Shown in pieces: positions 25,353-31,739 of a stretch of 64,000 nucleotides of DNA. The notes beneath the pieces were generated by a model. The model saw only the letters and a program-made list of their open reading frames with translations. It did not search any database and had not been told where the DNA came from. Made by a program: the position numbers and the translations under genes. Position 1 is the stretch's first letter; each line of letters starts with the position of its first letter. The stretch is from an uncultured Clostridia bacterium (GTDB taxonomy: Bacteria > Bacillota > Clostridia > Christensenellales > CAG-917), in the NCBI GenBank assembly GCA_934233745.1, contig CAKQGN010000005.1, forward strand, positions 1 to 64,000, given 5' to 3'.

Positions 25353-26054
25353 TTATTCTTGACGCGGATCAATCCACTTCACAGCGCCGTCTTCTGCTTT
25401 GTATCTGCCGTATGTGCCGGTGCATTTTGCAAGAGCTTCGTTTGCGTCTGCGCCTTTTTTGACCATATCCATAAACACGCCGAGCTTGCAGAATTGATAG
25501 CCGATGATCTCGTTGTTTTTGTCGAGAGCGACTTTGGTGACATAACCTTCAGCCATCTCGAGGTAGCGAGGACCTTTGGAAACGGTGGAGTACATCGTGC
25601 CGACTTGACTGCGATGACCTTTGCCGAGATCTTCAAGACCTGCGCCGATGACAAGTCCGCCTTCGGAGAATGCCGATTGTGTTCTGCCGTATACGATTTG
25701 CAAGAAAAGTTCACGCATAGCAGTGTTGATTGCATCGCACACAAGGTCGGTGTTGAGTGCTTCCAAAATGGTCTTGCCGGTGAGGATTTCAGCCGCCATT
25801 GCCGCAGAGTGAGTCATACCCGAGCAACCGATTGTCTCCACAAGAGCCTCTTGAATCACACCGTCTTTGACGTTGAGCGTAAGTTTGCATGCGCCTTGTT
25901 GAGGTGCGCACCAGCCGACACCGTGAGTAAGACCGCTGATGTCCTTGATTTCTCTTGCTTGCACCCACTTGCCTTCTTCGGGGATCGGGGCAGGGCCGTG
26001 GTTCGGACCTTTTGCAACGCAACACATGTTTTCAACTTCACTTGAATATTGCAT
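25353..26054 (-). CDS. NifU/IscU-like iron-sulfur cluster scaffold
   Basis: 233 residues, longer than IscU. Cysteines suitable as cluster ligands occur in GVGWCAPQQGACKL near residue 48, and in VETIGCSGMTHSAAMAAEILTG near 73 (the IscU-like core with GCS), plus LVCDAINTAM near 104 and FCKLGVF near 190. TTGGAGG sits before the ATG. It is the first gene of the operon and carries the palindrome-covered promoter. It is expected to assemble or hold Fe-S clusters for delivery; no cysteine desulfurase is in this window. Confidence 0.9.
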   Translation of the reverse strand: MQYSSEVENMCCVAKGPNHGPAPIPEEGKWVQAREIKDISGLTHGVGWCAPQQGACKLTLNVKDGVIQEALVETIGCSGMTHSAAMAAEILTGKTILEALNTDLVCDAINTAMRELFLQIVYGRTQSAFSEGGLVIGAGLEDLGKGHRSQVGTMYSTVSKGPRYLEMAEGYVTKVALDKNNEIIGYQFCKLGVFMDMVKKGADANEALAKCTGTYGRYKAEDGAVKWIDPRQE

Positions 26055-26097
26055 AGATAATAGCCTCCAAAAAGAGTGTTTTTATATTATTGTAAAT

Positions 26098-26126
26098 ATA
26101 TTATCATACTGATAAAATTTTATCAA
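26098..26126 (-). promoter_or_regulatory. Promoter with two overlapping palindromes, Fe-S scaffold operon
   Basis: Minus-strand TTGATA, 17 bp, then TAATAT. TTGATA-AAATTT-TATCAG begins at the -35 box; its core GATAAAATTTTATC (26111-26124) is a perfect palindrome. A second one, TATCA-TAC-TGATA (26102-26114), covers the spacer down to the -10 box. The first matches the element in front of aconitase X at 53398-53415. Confidence 0.72.
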
Positions 26127-26194
26127 GAATATAGTCAAAAAATTATCGAGTCGAATTCCGAAAATAGCAAGGTTTGTTTCATGGTTGGTTGCGC

Positions 26195-26251
26195 GTGTAC
26201 GGCAAAATCTCGTTTTTATGGCAATTTTCGTGAGTGTGTCTAACGATAAGT
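26195..26251. repeat. 57-bp direct repeat, copy 1
   Basis: 52 of 57 bases match the copy at 27223-27279 (start GTGTACGGCAAAATCTCG, end ACGATAAGT). The two copies flank the S51-type peptidase gene. No transposase is nearby. Confidence 0.85.
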
Positions 26252-26387
26252 GGTTTTTAGAGCGGATATAAGCTCGCAAAATGTGCATTTATCCAGCAGC
26301 CTCTGCAAATTGGATATGAATGATTGCCGAGAAAATACACAGTAGAGCCATGTCGTTATTTCTTTTCTGTTGGAAGCTTCTTGATTA

Positions 26388-27053
26388 TTACGGATCAAAC
26401 CGTTTTACATTACCAAGCAATCTAATATTTCCGTCATCCACAAGAATAGCACCGGATTGCATGGCAGTTGCATATACGGTTTTCCCTCGTTCGCTGATCA
26501 CGCGTTTGATTGACTCATCCTGTTCTCGTGTTCCTTCGTAGTGCACTTCAAGGTAAAAATCTTTCAGATAAGGAAGTCCCTCATAATACCCGAACGCAGG
26601 ATAATCGTTGTCTGGAGATAAATCGTACTCTGCAAGTTGAATGACCGCTCCGGCACTATACCCCATCACAATTCCATTGTGGTGCATCAAAATATCGACC
26701 AGAGCAAACTCTTTGATACGGTCCATCATTCTGTCAGGCAAACCACCGAGAAAGTAGATAATGTCAGCTTTACTGATTTTTTCTGCGGCGGATTCTTTGG
26801 TATCCTTGAAATAATTGACAAAGCAGATTTTGTCTTTTGAAATGCCATAGAAGGCAAAGCCTCGAGTGATACTGTCATAATATACCCCATTTTCCATGCT
26901 ATACAGGGAATCCCAGTCACTCGCGGATCTGCAAGTGTCTCTGAAAGAAAATGCCACGACTGCCACGGAATGACTTGGTAAAATATATTTTTTTAAGTCG
27001 GTACAAAGCCATGGTGAATCGATGTCGTATCCTTCAAGTAAAATGTTGATCAT
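26388..27053 (-). CDS. Peptidase S51-like (type 1 glutamine amidotransferase-like)
   Basis: 221 residues from the ATG at 27053 (AAAGGAG upstream). The fold resembles PepE/cyanophycinase: a GG turn in ADIIYFLGGLPDRMMDR near residue 93, and the nucleophile elbow GIVMGYSAGAVIQL near 126 with Ser in G-x-S-A-G. A late VYATAMQSGAILVDDG gives the beta strand carrying acid/His-region residues. Such enzymes cut Asp-X dipeptides or related bonds in the cytoplasm. It stands alone between two copies of a 57-bp repeat, which suggests that it came as a cassette. Confidence 0.82.
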   Translation of the reverse strand: MINILLEGYDIDSPWLCTDLKKYILPSHSVAVVAFSFRDTCRSASDWDSLYSMENGVYYDSITRGFAFYGISKDKICFVNYFKDTKESAAEKISKADIIYFLGGLPDRMMDRIKEFALVDILMHHNGIVMGYSAGAVIQLAEYDLSPDNDYPAFGYYEGLPYLKDFYLEVHYEGTREQDESIKRVISERGKTVYATAMQSGAILVDDGNIRLLGNVKRFDP

Positions 27054-27171
27054 TTCGCTACTCCTTTTTAACAGGCAAAACACGAATTGTGCATCTTTAA
27101 ATTTCGTTTTCCATTAACTTTTTAACAATAACATACCGCTGTGAATTTTTCAACTCTTTACACCACTGCAG

Positions 27172-27212
27172 AAAAAAAATAGCGGTCTGTAAGGAAGGAC
27201 TTTCAGACTGCT
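27172..27212 (-). terminator. Terminator after the GNAT gene
   Basis: Hairpin AGCGGTCTGTAAG-loop-CTTTCAGACTGCT, followed on the minus strand by a run of T. Its stem and loop resemble the hairpin at 27897-27926. Confidence 0.65.
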
Positions 27213-27222
27213 ATGCTTGTGT

Positions 27223-27279
27223 GTGTACGGCAAAATCTCGTTTTTTAGGCAATTTTCGGGAGTGTGTCGGACGATAAGT
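27223..27279. repeat. 57-bp direct repeat, copy 2
   Basis: Partner of 26195-26251, with five mismatches. Shortly after it, GAGTGTGGTGGATGATAAG repeats part of its own tail (GAGTGTGTCGGACGATAAG), hinting at a third, partial copy near 27301-27319. Confidence 0.85.
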
Positions 27280-27335
27280 ACTTTTTTGCGATTGTTATGA
27301 AGAGTGTGGTGGATGATAAGCATTGGTTGCTCTGA

Positions 27336-27803
27336 TTAATTTACAAATTCCAAAACGGTTTCATCTTCATTTATGCGGTACACAAACGGAGAATAGGGTT
27401 TTGCTATCTTTGTCCAAAGTTCTTTTGCTCCCACATTTTTCTCGTTGTATTTTATTTCCCATTTGCCATGATAGATTGATAAAATCAAATTAACTGCATC
27501 GATTGCATAATGATTTCTTCGGTAGGAAGGAAAAATCGTAAACTCTGCTATCGTATAATCCGGATGATGTCCGATAGCGGAGTATGTATTCAACATAACA
27601 AAACCGACCATAATTTCATCATCGTAAATGAAAAAGGCTTTTCTCTCCACATCGGTAAAATACGCATCAAAATATCCGTAATGATAATTTCCTTGTTCGT
27701 CCATGTTGTCAGGATAGTACTTTGTCATCTCATACAAATATTTTTGATTTATATTCCATAAAAGTTTGCGTTCTTCCGCTTTAACTTCTTGTAATCTGAT
27801 CAT
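27336..27803 (-). CDS. GNAT-family acetyltransferase
   Basis: 155 residues. The GNAT core is seen in KAFFIYDDEIMVGFVML near residue 54, YTIAEFTIFPSYRRNHYAIDAVNLIL near 82 (strand 4, then the R-x-x-x-G/A-like acetyl-CoA loop with Gly replaced by His/Tyr), and WTKIAKPYSP near the end. The acetyl-CoA loop is atypical, so activity is uncertain. The ribosome site is poor (GGA). It is a stand-alone gene with its own promoter and terminator, next to the 57-bp repeats and the tRNA cluster, and is probably accessory. Confidence 0.78.
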   Translation of the reverse strand: MIRLQEVKAEERKLLWNINQKYLYEMTKYYPDNMDEQGNYHYGYFDAYFTDVERKAFFIYDDEIMVGFVMLNTYSAIGHHPDYTIAEFTIFPSYRRNHYAIDAVNLILSIYHGKWEIKYNEKNVGAKELWTKIAKPYSPFVYRINEDETVLEFVN

Positions 27804-27842
27804 CTTTATTCCATCGCGTTATTCAAATTTGTCTTTGGTATA

Positions 27843-27871
27843 ATTTTAGCATGTTATGTGGCGTTTTGCAA
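27843..27871 (-). promoter_or_regulatory. Promoter of the GNAT gene
   Basis: Minus-strand TTGCAA, 17 bp, then TAAAAT, about 40 bp from the start codon. Confidence 0.6.
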
Positions 27872-27889
27872 TCATTCACACAGATGCAA

Positions 27890-27926
27890 AAAAATAATGG
27901 TCTATAAGAAAAGACTTATAGACCAT
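27890..27926 (-). terminator. Terminator hairpin before the GNAT gene
   Basis: Perfect 12-bp arms ATGGTCTATAAG/CTTATAGACCAT with an AAAAGA loop. On the minus strand it is followed by a T-rich run. It ends transcription coming from the tRNA-Leu side. Confidence 0.75.
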
Positions 27927-27931
27927 CACAC

Positions 27932-27945
27932 TTGGTACGGATGAC
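27932..27945. repeat. Partial copy A of the tRNA-Leu(TAG) 3' end
   Basis: TTGGTACGGATGAC equals the first 14 bases of the plus-strand image of the tRNA-Leu 3' end (28267-28280), then diverges. Confidence 0.6.
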
Positions 27946-28015
27946 CGCAAGCAGAGGGAGAATCAAGCGCGTAGCATTTGAGAAAACCGAGCGCAGCGGA
28001 CGAGCCGACCAACGG

Positions 28016-28202
28016 CGCAACATAGTTGCGATTTCGTGAAACGAAAAATGCGATGCAACAATTTGCATCGCACCGTTGGTACGGATGACAGGACTTGTAG
28101 CGAGCTTGCGAGCGTAATAGCGATTGATGTGCAATGCACCAATCGCGTCAGCTGCACACAGTGCAGGTTACAAACGTAGTTTGTTGGCAATCTTTGATTG
28201 CC
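28016..28202. repeat. Array of short hairpins next to tRNA-Leu copies
   Basis: Successive small inverted repeats: CGCAA-catag-TTGCG (28016-28030), TTTCG-tgaaa-CGAAA (28032-28046), GCGATGCA...TGCATCGC (28050-28071), GCGATTG...CAATCGC enclosing GTGC-aat-GCAC (~28120-28146), CTGCAC-aca-GTGCAG (28152-28166), CAAAC-gta-GTTTG (28171-28183), and GGCAATC-ttt-GATTGCC (28186-28202). Several loops are three bases. The whole stretch 27927-28230 has no protein-like frame. Confidence 0.75.
28076..28097. repeat. Partial copy B of the tRNA-Leu(TAG) 3' end
   Basis: 22 bases (start TTGGTACGGATGAC, end AGGACTTG) are identical to 28267-28288 of the real tRNA image. The match stops inside the T-loop, where the hairpin array begins. 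Confidence 0.85.
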
Positions 28203-28230
28203 CCAAGTCCGGTTATTCTTGCCAAGAAAG

Positions 28231-28259
28231 AAAAAAACGAACCAATGAGGTTCGTTTTT
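28231..28259 (-). terminator. Terminator of tRNA-Leu(TAG)
   Basis: AAAAACGAACC, loop AATGA, GGTTCGTTTTT, directly downstream of the tRNA on the minus strand. Confidence 0.85.
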
Positions 28260-28267
28260 GATTGATT

Positions 28268-28351
28268 GGTACGGATGACAGGACTTGAACCTGCACGCTC
28301 GTCGCATTAGAACCTAAATCTAACGTGTCTGCCAATTTCACCACATCCGCA
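28268..28351 (-). tRNA. tRNA-Leu, anticodon TAG
   Basis: 84 nt with encoded CCA. Acceptor GCGGATG/CATCCGT (first pair G-U). Anticodon arm TTAGA-TTTAGGT-TCTAA, long variable arm, T-loop TTCAAGT. It reads CUN codons. Confidence 0.96.
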
Positions 28352-28501
28352 AAACGCTATTATTATAGCATAAAATCACTTTATGTAAAGCAAAACGCAA
28401 AATTCATCGATGCATAAATATTCATAAGAGAAAATTTTTCAATTTTTATATCGAAAAACTGTTGCTTTTTACAGATTGTTTTGATATAGTATTTAGTGCT
28501 T

Positions 28502-28576
28502 GCGGGAGTGACTCAGTGGTAGAGTGTCACCTTGCCAAGGTGAAAGTCGCGGGTCCGAATCCCGTCTCCCGCTCCA
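28502..28576 (+). tRNA. tRNA-Gly, anticodon GCC, with C at position 55
   Basis: 75 nt with encoded CCA. Acceptor GCGGGAG/CTCCCGC, D stem ACTC/GAGT, anticodon arm TCACC-TTGCCAA-GGTGA, T stem GCGGG/CCCGT. The T-loop reads TCCGAAT instead of TTCGAAT, so the normally invariant U55 (pseudouridine) is C. All stems are intact. Confidence 0.93.
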
Positions 28577-28665
28577 CGCGTAAGCGAATTGAACGATCAC
28601 TTGTGGTCGTTCAACATATCTAGGGAGCGACAAAGACCGCAGATGCGTAATTGTCGCCGAGATAT

Positions 28666-28741
28666 GCGTCCTTAGCTCAGTTGGTAGAGCAACTGACTCT
28701 TAATCAGTGGGTCCAGGGTTCGAGTCCCTGAGGACGCACCA
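28666..28741 (+). tRNA. tRNA-Lys, anticodon CTT
   Basis: 76 nt with encoded CCA. Acceptor GCGTCCT/AGGACGC, anticodon arm ACTGA-CTCTTAA-TCAGT, T-loop TTCGAGT. Probably co-transcribed with tRNA-Gly 89 bp upstream; the spacer contains two further hairpins. Confidence 0.97.
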
Positions 28742-28777
28742 CAAAAAATGACAGCAAGGGCTGTTATTTTTTTATGC
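28721..28777 (+). repeat. tRNA-Lys 3' end plus terminator, copy 1
   Basis: The last 21 bases of tRNA-Lys together with the adjoining terminator TGACAGC-aagg-GCTGTTATTTTTTT. Repeated at 29033-29088 with one A fewer. Confidence 0.88.
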
Positions 28778-28779
28778 AG

Positions 28780-29032
28780 TCAGGGACTTTTGCAACTATG
28801 TTGCAACCACGCTATGCGTGGCGAACCCTGGCACACCAGGCTGACCACGAGCAACGGATAAGGCAAGCGTTTACATTTGCCTTTGCCGTGCGAAGTGGAC
28901 ATAGCAAACAAATAAGCACAAAGTGTCCGTGCAATGCACGGAGTGCGCTAGCACGATTTGTTTAGCGTAGACGTTCGCCTTTTGCAATTAATCTTGCACG
29001 GCTCACTATTACGTAAGCCTTTGGGCTTACTA
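28780..29032. repeat. Split inverted tRNA-Lys T-arm with hairpin array
   Basis: TCAGGGACT (28780-28788) and CGAACCCTGG (28822-28831) together equal the reverse image of the tRNA-Lys T-arm. The 33 bases between them consist of two triloop hairpins, TTGCAAC-tat-GTTGCAA and CCACGC-tat-GCGTGG. Further hairpins follow: CCTGG-caca-CCAGG, CCGTGC-aat-GCACGG and GTAAGCC-tttG-GGCTTAC. No protein-like frame is seen. Confidence 0.82.
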
Positions 29033-29088
29033 CGAGTCCCTGAGGACGCACCACAAAAATGACAGCAAGGGCTGTTATTTTTTTATGC
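29033..29088 (+). repeat. tRNA-Lys 3' end plus terminator, copy 2
   Basis: Second copy of 28721-28777. It starts in the T-loop (CGAGTCCCTGAGGACGCACCA) and includes the terminator. The two copies bound a ~255-bp segment, the layout left by insertion at a tRNA 3' end. Confidence 0.88.
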
Positions 29089-29111
29089 GGACGAAGGTGT
29101 CCCGTCCCTTG

Positions 29112-29148
29112 CACCACAAAAATAACAGCGCACGCTGTCATTTTTTTG
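29112..29148 (+). terminator. Third, diverged copy of the tRNA-tail terminator
   Basis: GCACCACAAAAAT followed by ACAGC-gcac-GCTGT and seven T, preceded by GTCCCTT in place of the tRNA tail. It resembles the terminators at 28749-28773 and 29060-29084. Confidence 0.65.
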
Positions 29149-29196
29149 CGTAAGACGGCTTTTGGAGGCCTGTAGCAGGTCTTTGCCAAAAACAAG

Positions 29197-29225
29197 TTGC
29201 CAAACGTGCGGGGCGGTGTTACAAT
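29197..29225 (+). promoter_or_regulatory. Promoter of the tyrS operon
   Basis: TTGCCA, 17 bp, then TACAAT. The leader would be only about 30 nt, too short for a T-box. Confidence 0.7.
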
Positions 29226-29261
29226 CGAATATATAATAAATTTAAAAGGATTTTTTATATT

Positions 29262-30473
29262 ATGTCACAAAACATTATCGATCAACTTCGCGAGCGCGGC
29301 CTTGTCAAACAGGTGGTATTTGAGGATGACCTCAAAAAATTGTTGGATGAGGGATCTCAGTCGTTTTATATCGGATTCGATCCGACTGCGGATAGTCTTC
29401 ATGTCGGACATTTTATGCAAATGATAGTTGCAAAGCGTTTGCAGGACGCAGGGCACCGTCCGATTATTCTTATCGGCGGAGGCACGGCAATGGTGGGAGA
29501 TCCGTCGGGGCGCACTGATATGCGCTCGATGATGACCAAAGAGACCATTCAACACAACGTTGATTGCTTCAAGAAACAAATGGCAAAATTTGTGCGTTTC
29601 GAGGGCGAAAACGCTGCTATTTTGGTGAACAATGCCGATTGGTTGCTTGACCTCAACTATATAGATTTTTTGCGTGAAGTCGGCGCAAACTTTTCTGTCA
29701 ACCGTATGCTCACGGCAGAGTGCTACAAACAACGCCTCGAAAAGGGATTGACATTCCTTGAATTCAACTATATGCTTATGCAATCTTACGACTTTTTGGT
29801 GCTTAACCGCAAGTACGGTTGCGTGCTTCAATGCGGCGGTGACGATCAATGGTCGAATATGCTTGCGGGCGCGGATTTGATTCGCAGAAAAGAGCAGAAA
29901 GACGCATTTGCAATCACTTTCGGCTTGCTCACCACGTCCGAGGGCATAAAGATGGGCAAGACTGCAAAGGGTGCTGTTTGGCTCGACCCCGACAAGACCG
30001 CGCCGTACGATTTCTTCCAGTATTGGCGCAACATCGCCGATGCCGACGTTGAAAAGGTGTTCAGATTCCTCACTTTTGTGCCGCTTGACGAAATTGCGGA
30101 ACTCACTCGCTACAATGACGAGCGCATGAACAAGGCAAAAGAACGCCTTGCTTACGAACTCACCAAAATGGTACACGGCGAAAAAGAGGCGGAAGACGCT
30201 CTTGCAAAAGCGCATGCGGCTTTTTCAGGCGATAGCGAGAACATGCCGAGCGCGACGATTCCGCAAGGTATGACAAGCGTTGCGGATATTCTTGTTGCCG
30301 TTGCCAAAGTGCCGTCAAAAGGCGAGGCAAAACGTCTTATTCAAGGCGGAGGAATCTCTGTTGACAACCAAAAAGTGACGGATATTATGGCGCAAATCAG
30401 CGACAGCCAGGTTGCAAACGGTTTTGTTCTTCAAAAGGGCAAAAAGAACTTCTACAAGGTTACCGTCGAATGA
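29262..30473 (+). CDS. tyrS: Tyrosyl-tRNA synthetase
   Basis: 403 residues. It charges tRNA-Tyr. Class I signatures: FYIGFDPTADSLHVGHFMQM with the HIGH-like HVGH near residue 46, tyrosine-site QSYDFLVLNRKY, GGDDQWSNMLAG near 193, and KMGKTAKGAVWLD near 230 as the KMSKS loop (Gly replaces the first Ser). The C-terminal ~65 residues form an S4 RNA-binding domain (PSKGEAKRLIQGGGISVDNQKV). AAAGGA precedes the ATG. The downstream YigZ gene overlaps by four bases. Confidence 0.97.
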   Translation: MSQNIIDQLRERGLVKQVVFEDDLKKLLDEGSQSFYIGFDPTADSLHVGHFMQMIVAKRLQDAGHRPIILIGGGTAMVGDPSGRTDMRSMMTKETIQHNVDCFKKQMAKFVRFEGENAAILVNNADWLLDLNYIDFLREVGANFSVNRMLTAECYKQRLEKGLTFLEFNYMLMQSYDFLVLNRKYGCVLQCGGDDQWSNMLAGADLIRRKEQKDAFAITFGLLTTSEGIKMGKTAKGAVWLDPDKTAPYDFFQYWRNIADADVEKVFRFLTFVPLDEIAELTRYNDERMNKAKERLAYELTKMVHGEKEAEDALAKAHAAFSGDSENMPSATIPQGMTSVADILVAVAKVPSKGEAKRLIQGGGISVDNQKVTDIMAQISDSQVANGFVLQKGKKNFYKVTVE

Positions 30474-31099
30474 AGACTTATCGCTACGTCGACGGAGAGT
30501 ATGAGGTGAAAATCGAGATAAAACGCTCGATTTTCATCGCCACCGTAAAAGGTGAACTCAATGCCGACGAAGCCGATGAATTTGTCAAAAGCGTCCGAAA
30601 AAAGTATCCCGACGCAACGCACAACTGTTATGCGTATGTCGGCGACGAACTTGGCAACGTGACAAGATTCAGCGACGACGGCGAGCCGTCCGGCACGGCA
30701 GGACAACCCATTCTGGATGTAATTCGCAAACAAAACATCGTCAAAACCGCAATTGTAGTGACGAGATATTTCGGCGGAATTAAGCTCGGCGCAGGCGGAC
30801 TTGTGGGCGCATATTCGGGTGCGGCGGCAGACGGCGTGAAAGCAGGCAAAATCTCTAGAAAAGTTGAGTGCGCGCTTGTTGAAATCAAGTCGGATTATCC
30901 AACCCACGCGACTGTCGAAAAGCTTTTGCGAAAGAGCAACATGTTGATTGATGAGGTTGCTTATTGCAATGACGTAACCGTAAAAGTTTTCGTGCCGCTT
31001 GACGACAAAAACTCTTTTATGCAAAGTGTAAACGAAAGCTCGCTCGGTCGTTCTCATATTGTCGATACGGGCATAGTCGATTTCAAAAAACTCGATTAG
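30470..31099 (+). CDS. YigZ/IMPACT-family protein
   Basis: 209 residues; its ATG overlaps the tyrS stop (ATGA). The UPF0029 N-terminal domain has the conserved KYPDATHNCYAYV, FSDDGEPSGTAGQPIL and VVTRYFGGIKLGAGGLVGAY stretches. The C-terminal ~75 residues match the small DUF1949-like ferredoxin-fold domain. Family members may interact with translation factors or nucleic acids; the molecular role is not settled. Coupling to tyrS is a common sort of housekeeping arrangement. Confidence 0.93.
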   Translation: MKTYRYVDGEYEVKIEIKRSIFIATVKGELNADEADEFVKSVRKKYPDATHNCYAYVGDELGNVTRFSDDGEPSGTAGQPILDVIRKQNIVKTAIVVTRYFGGIKLGAGGLVGAYSGAAADGVKAGKISRKVECALVEIKSDYPTHATVEKLLRKSNMLIDEVAYCNDVTVKVFVPLDDKNSFMQSVNESSLGRSHIVDTGIVDFKKLD

Positions 31100-31174
31100 A
31101 ATGTCGGAAACGGCTCAAAAATACAGATATCGATTCGGTTTTGAAAGATAATTATTTTATTTTCAAGGTGCAAA

Positions 31175-31663
31175 GTGTCGGATTTTCCTCTCGATGAAGA
31201 AAGAGCAAACAAAGCGTATGAAACGCTTGTGAAGTATCTTGCAGGTTCGGCTCGCTCGGAGCAGGAATGCAAGGACAAACTTTATGACAAAGGCTTCCAC
31301 AAAGGTGAAGTCGATTTTGCAATTGACAAGGCAAAAAGTTATCGCTACGTTGACGATGAAGAGTATGTCCGCACATTTTTGCTTTTCAACAAATCTCGCT
31401 ACGGCGTGAGAAAAATCGTATACAAACTCACCGCCGAAAAAGGCGTTGACAAACAGAAGGTTGAGGACATTGTCTATGACGAAATCGACGACGATTTTGA
31501 AGTCGAACTTGCCGAAAAGTTTGCCAAAAAGTTTGTCAAATCAAAGAAAATCGCCGACAAATCCGACGCAAAAAAGGTTGGCGCGCACCTTTTTCAAAAA
31601 GGTTTTGACTGGCGTATAATCGACAAAGTTATGTCAAAATTATTCGACGTCTACGAGGACTGA
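31175..31663 (+). CDS. recX: RecX-family regulator of RecA
   Basis: 162 residues, GTG start at 31175 with AAGGTG upstream. It has the three tandem three-helix units of RecX: LVKYLAGSARSEQECKDKLYDKGF, YRYVDDEEYVRTFLLFNKSRYGVRKIVYKL and the C-terminal AKKVGAHLFQKGFDWRIIDKVM. RecX limits RecA filament growth. recA is not adjacent; it follows the YigZ gene at 75 bp. Confidence 0.9.
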   Translation: MSDFPLDEERANKAYETLVKYLAGSARSEQECKDKLYDKGFHKGEVDFAIDKAKSYRYVDDEEYVRTFLLFNKSRYGVRKIVYKLTAEKGVDKQKVEDIVYDEIDDDFEVELAEKFAKKFVKSKKIADKSDAKKVGAHLFQKGFDWRIIDKVMSKLFDVYED

Positions 31664-31739
31664 TTGTCTTGCCTTTTCGACACTTTTGCGCAATCTAACC
31701 GTATTCAAACACTTTGTCATAGTGTTTTTTGCCCTGTTT

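Noticed and set aside
26195..27279. Integron cassette array with attC sites
   Set aside because: Copy 1 contains GTCTAAC, which fits the RYYYAAC end, but copy 2 has GTCGGAC, and neither repeat folds into the paired arms of attC. No integrase is seen.
28016..29032. CRISPR array
   Set aside because: The hairpins differ from one another in sequence and spacing; there are no identical repeats with unique spacers and no cas genes.
27800..29200. Insertion sequence or prophage
   Set aside because: No transposase, integrase or phage gene frame is visible; only repeats and tRNA fragments.
28742..29261. T-box leader of tyrS
   Set aside because: The consensus promoter at 29197-29225 leaves a ~30-nt leader; the hairpins upstream have no T-box or stem I sequences and instead match tRNA tails.
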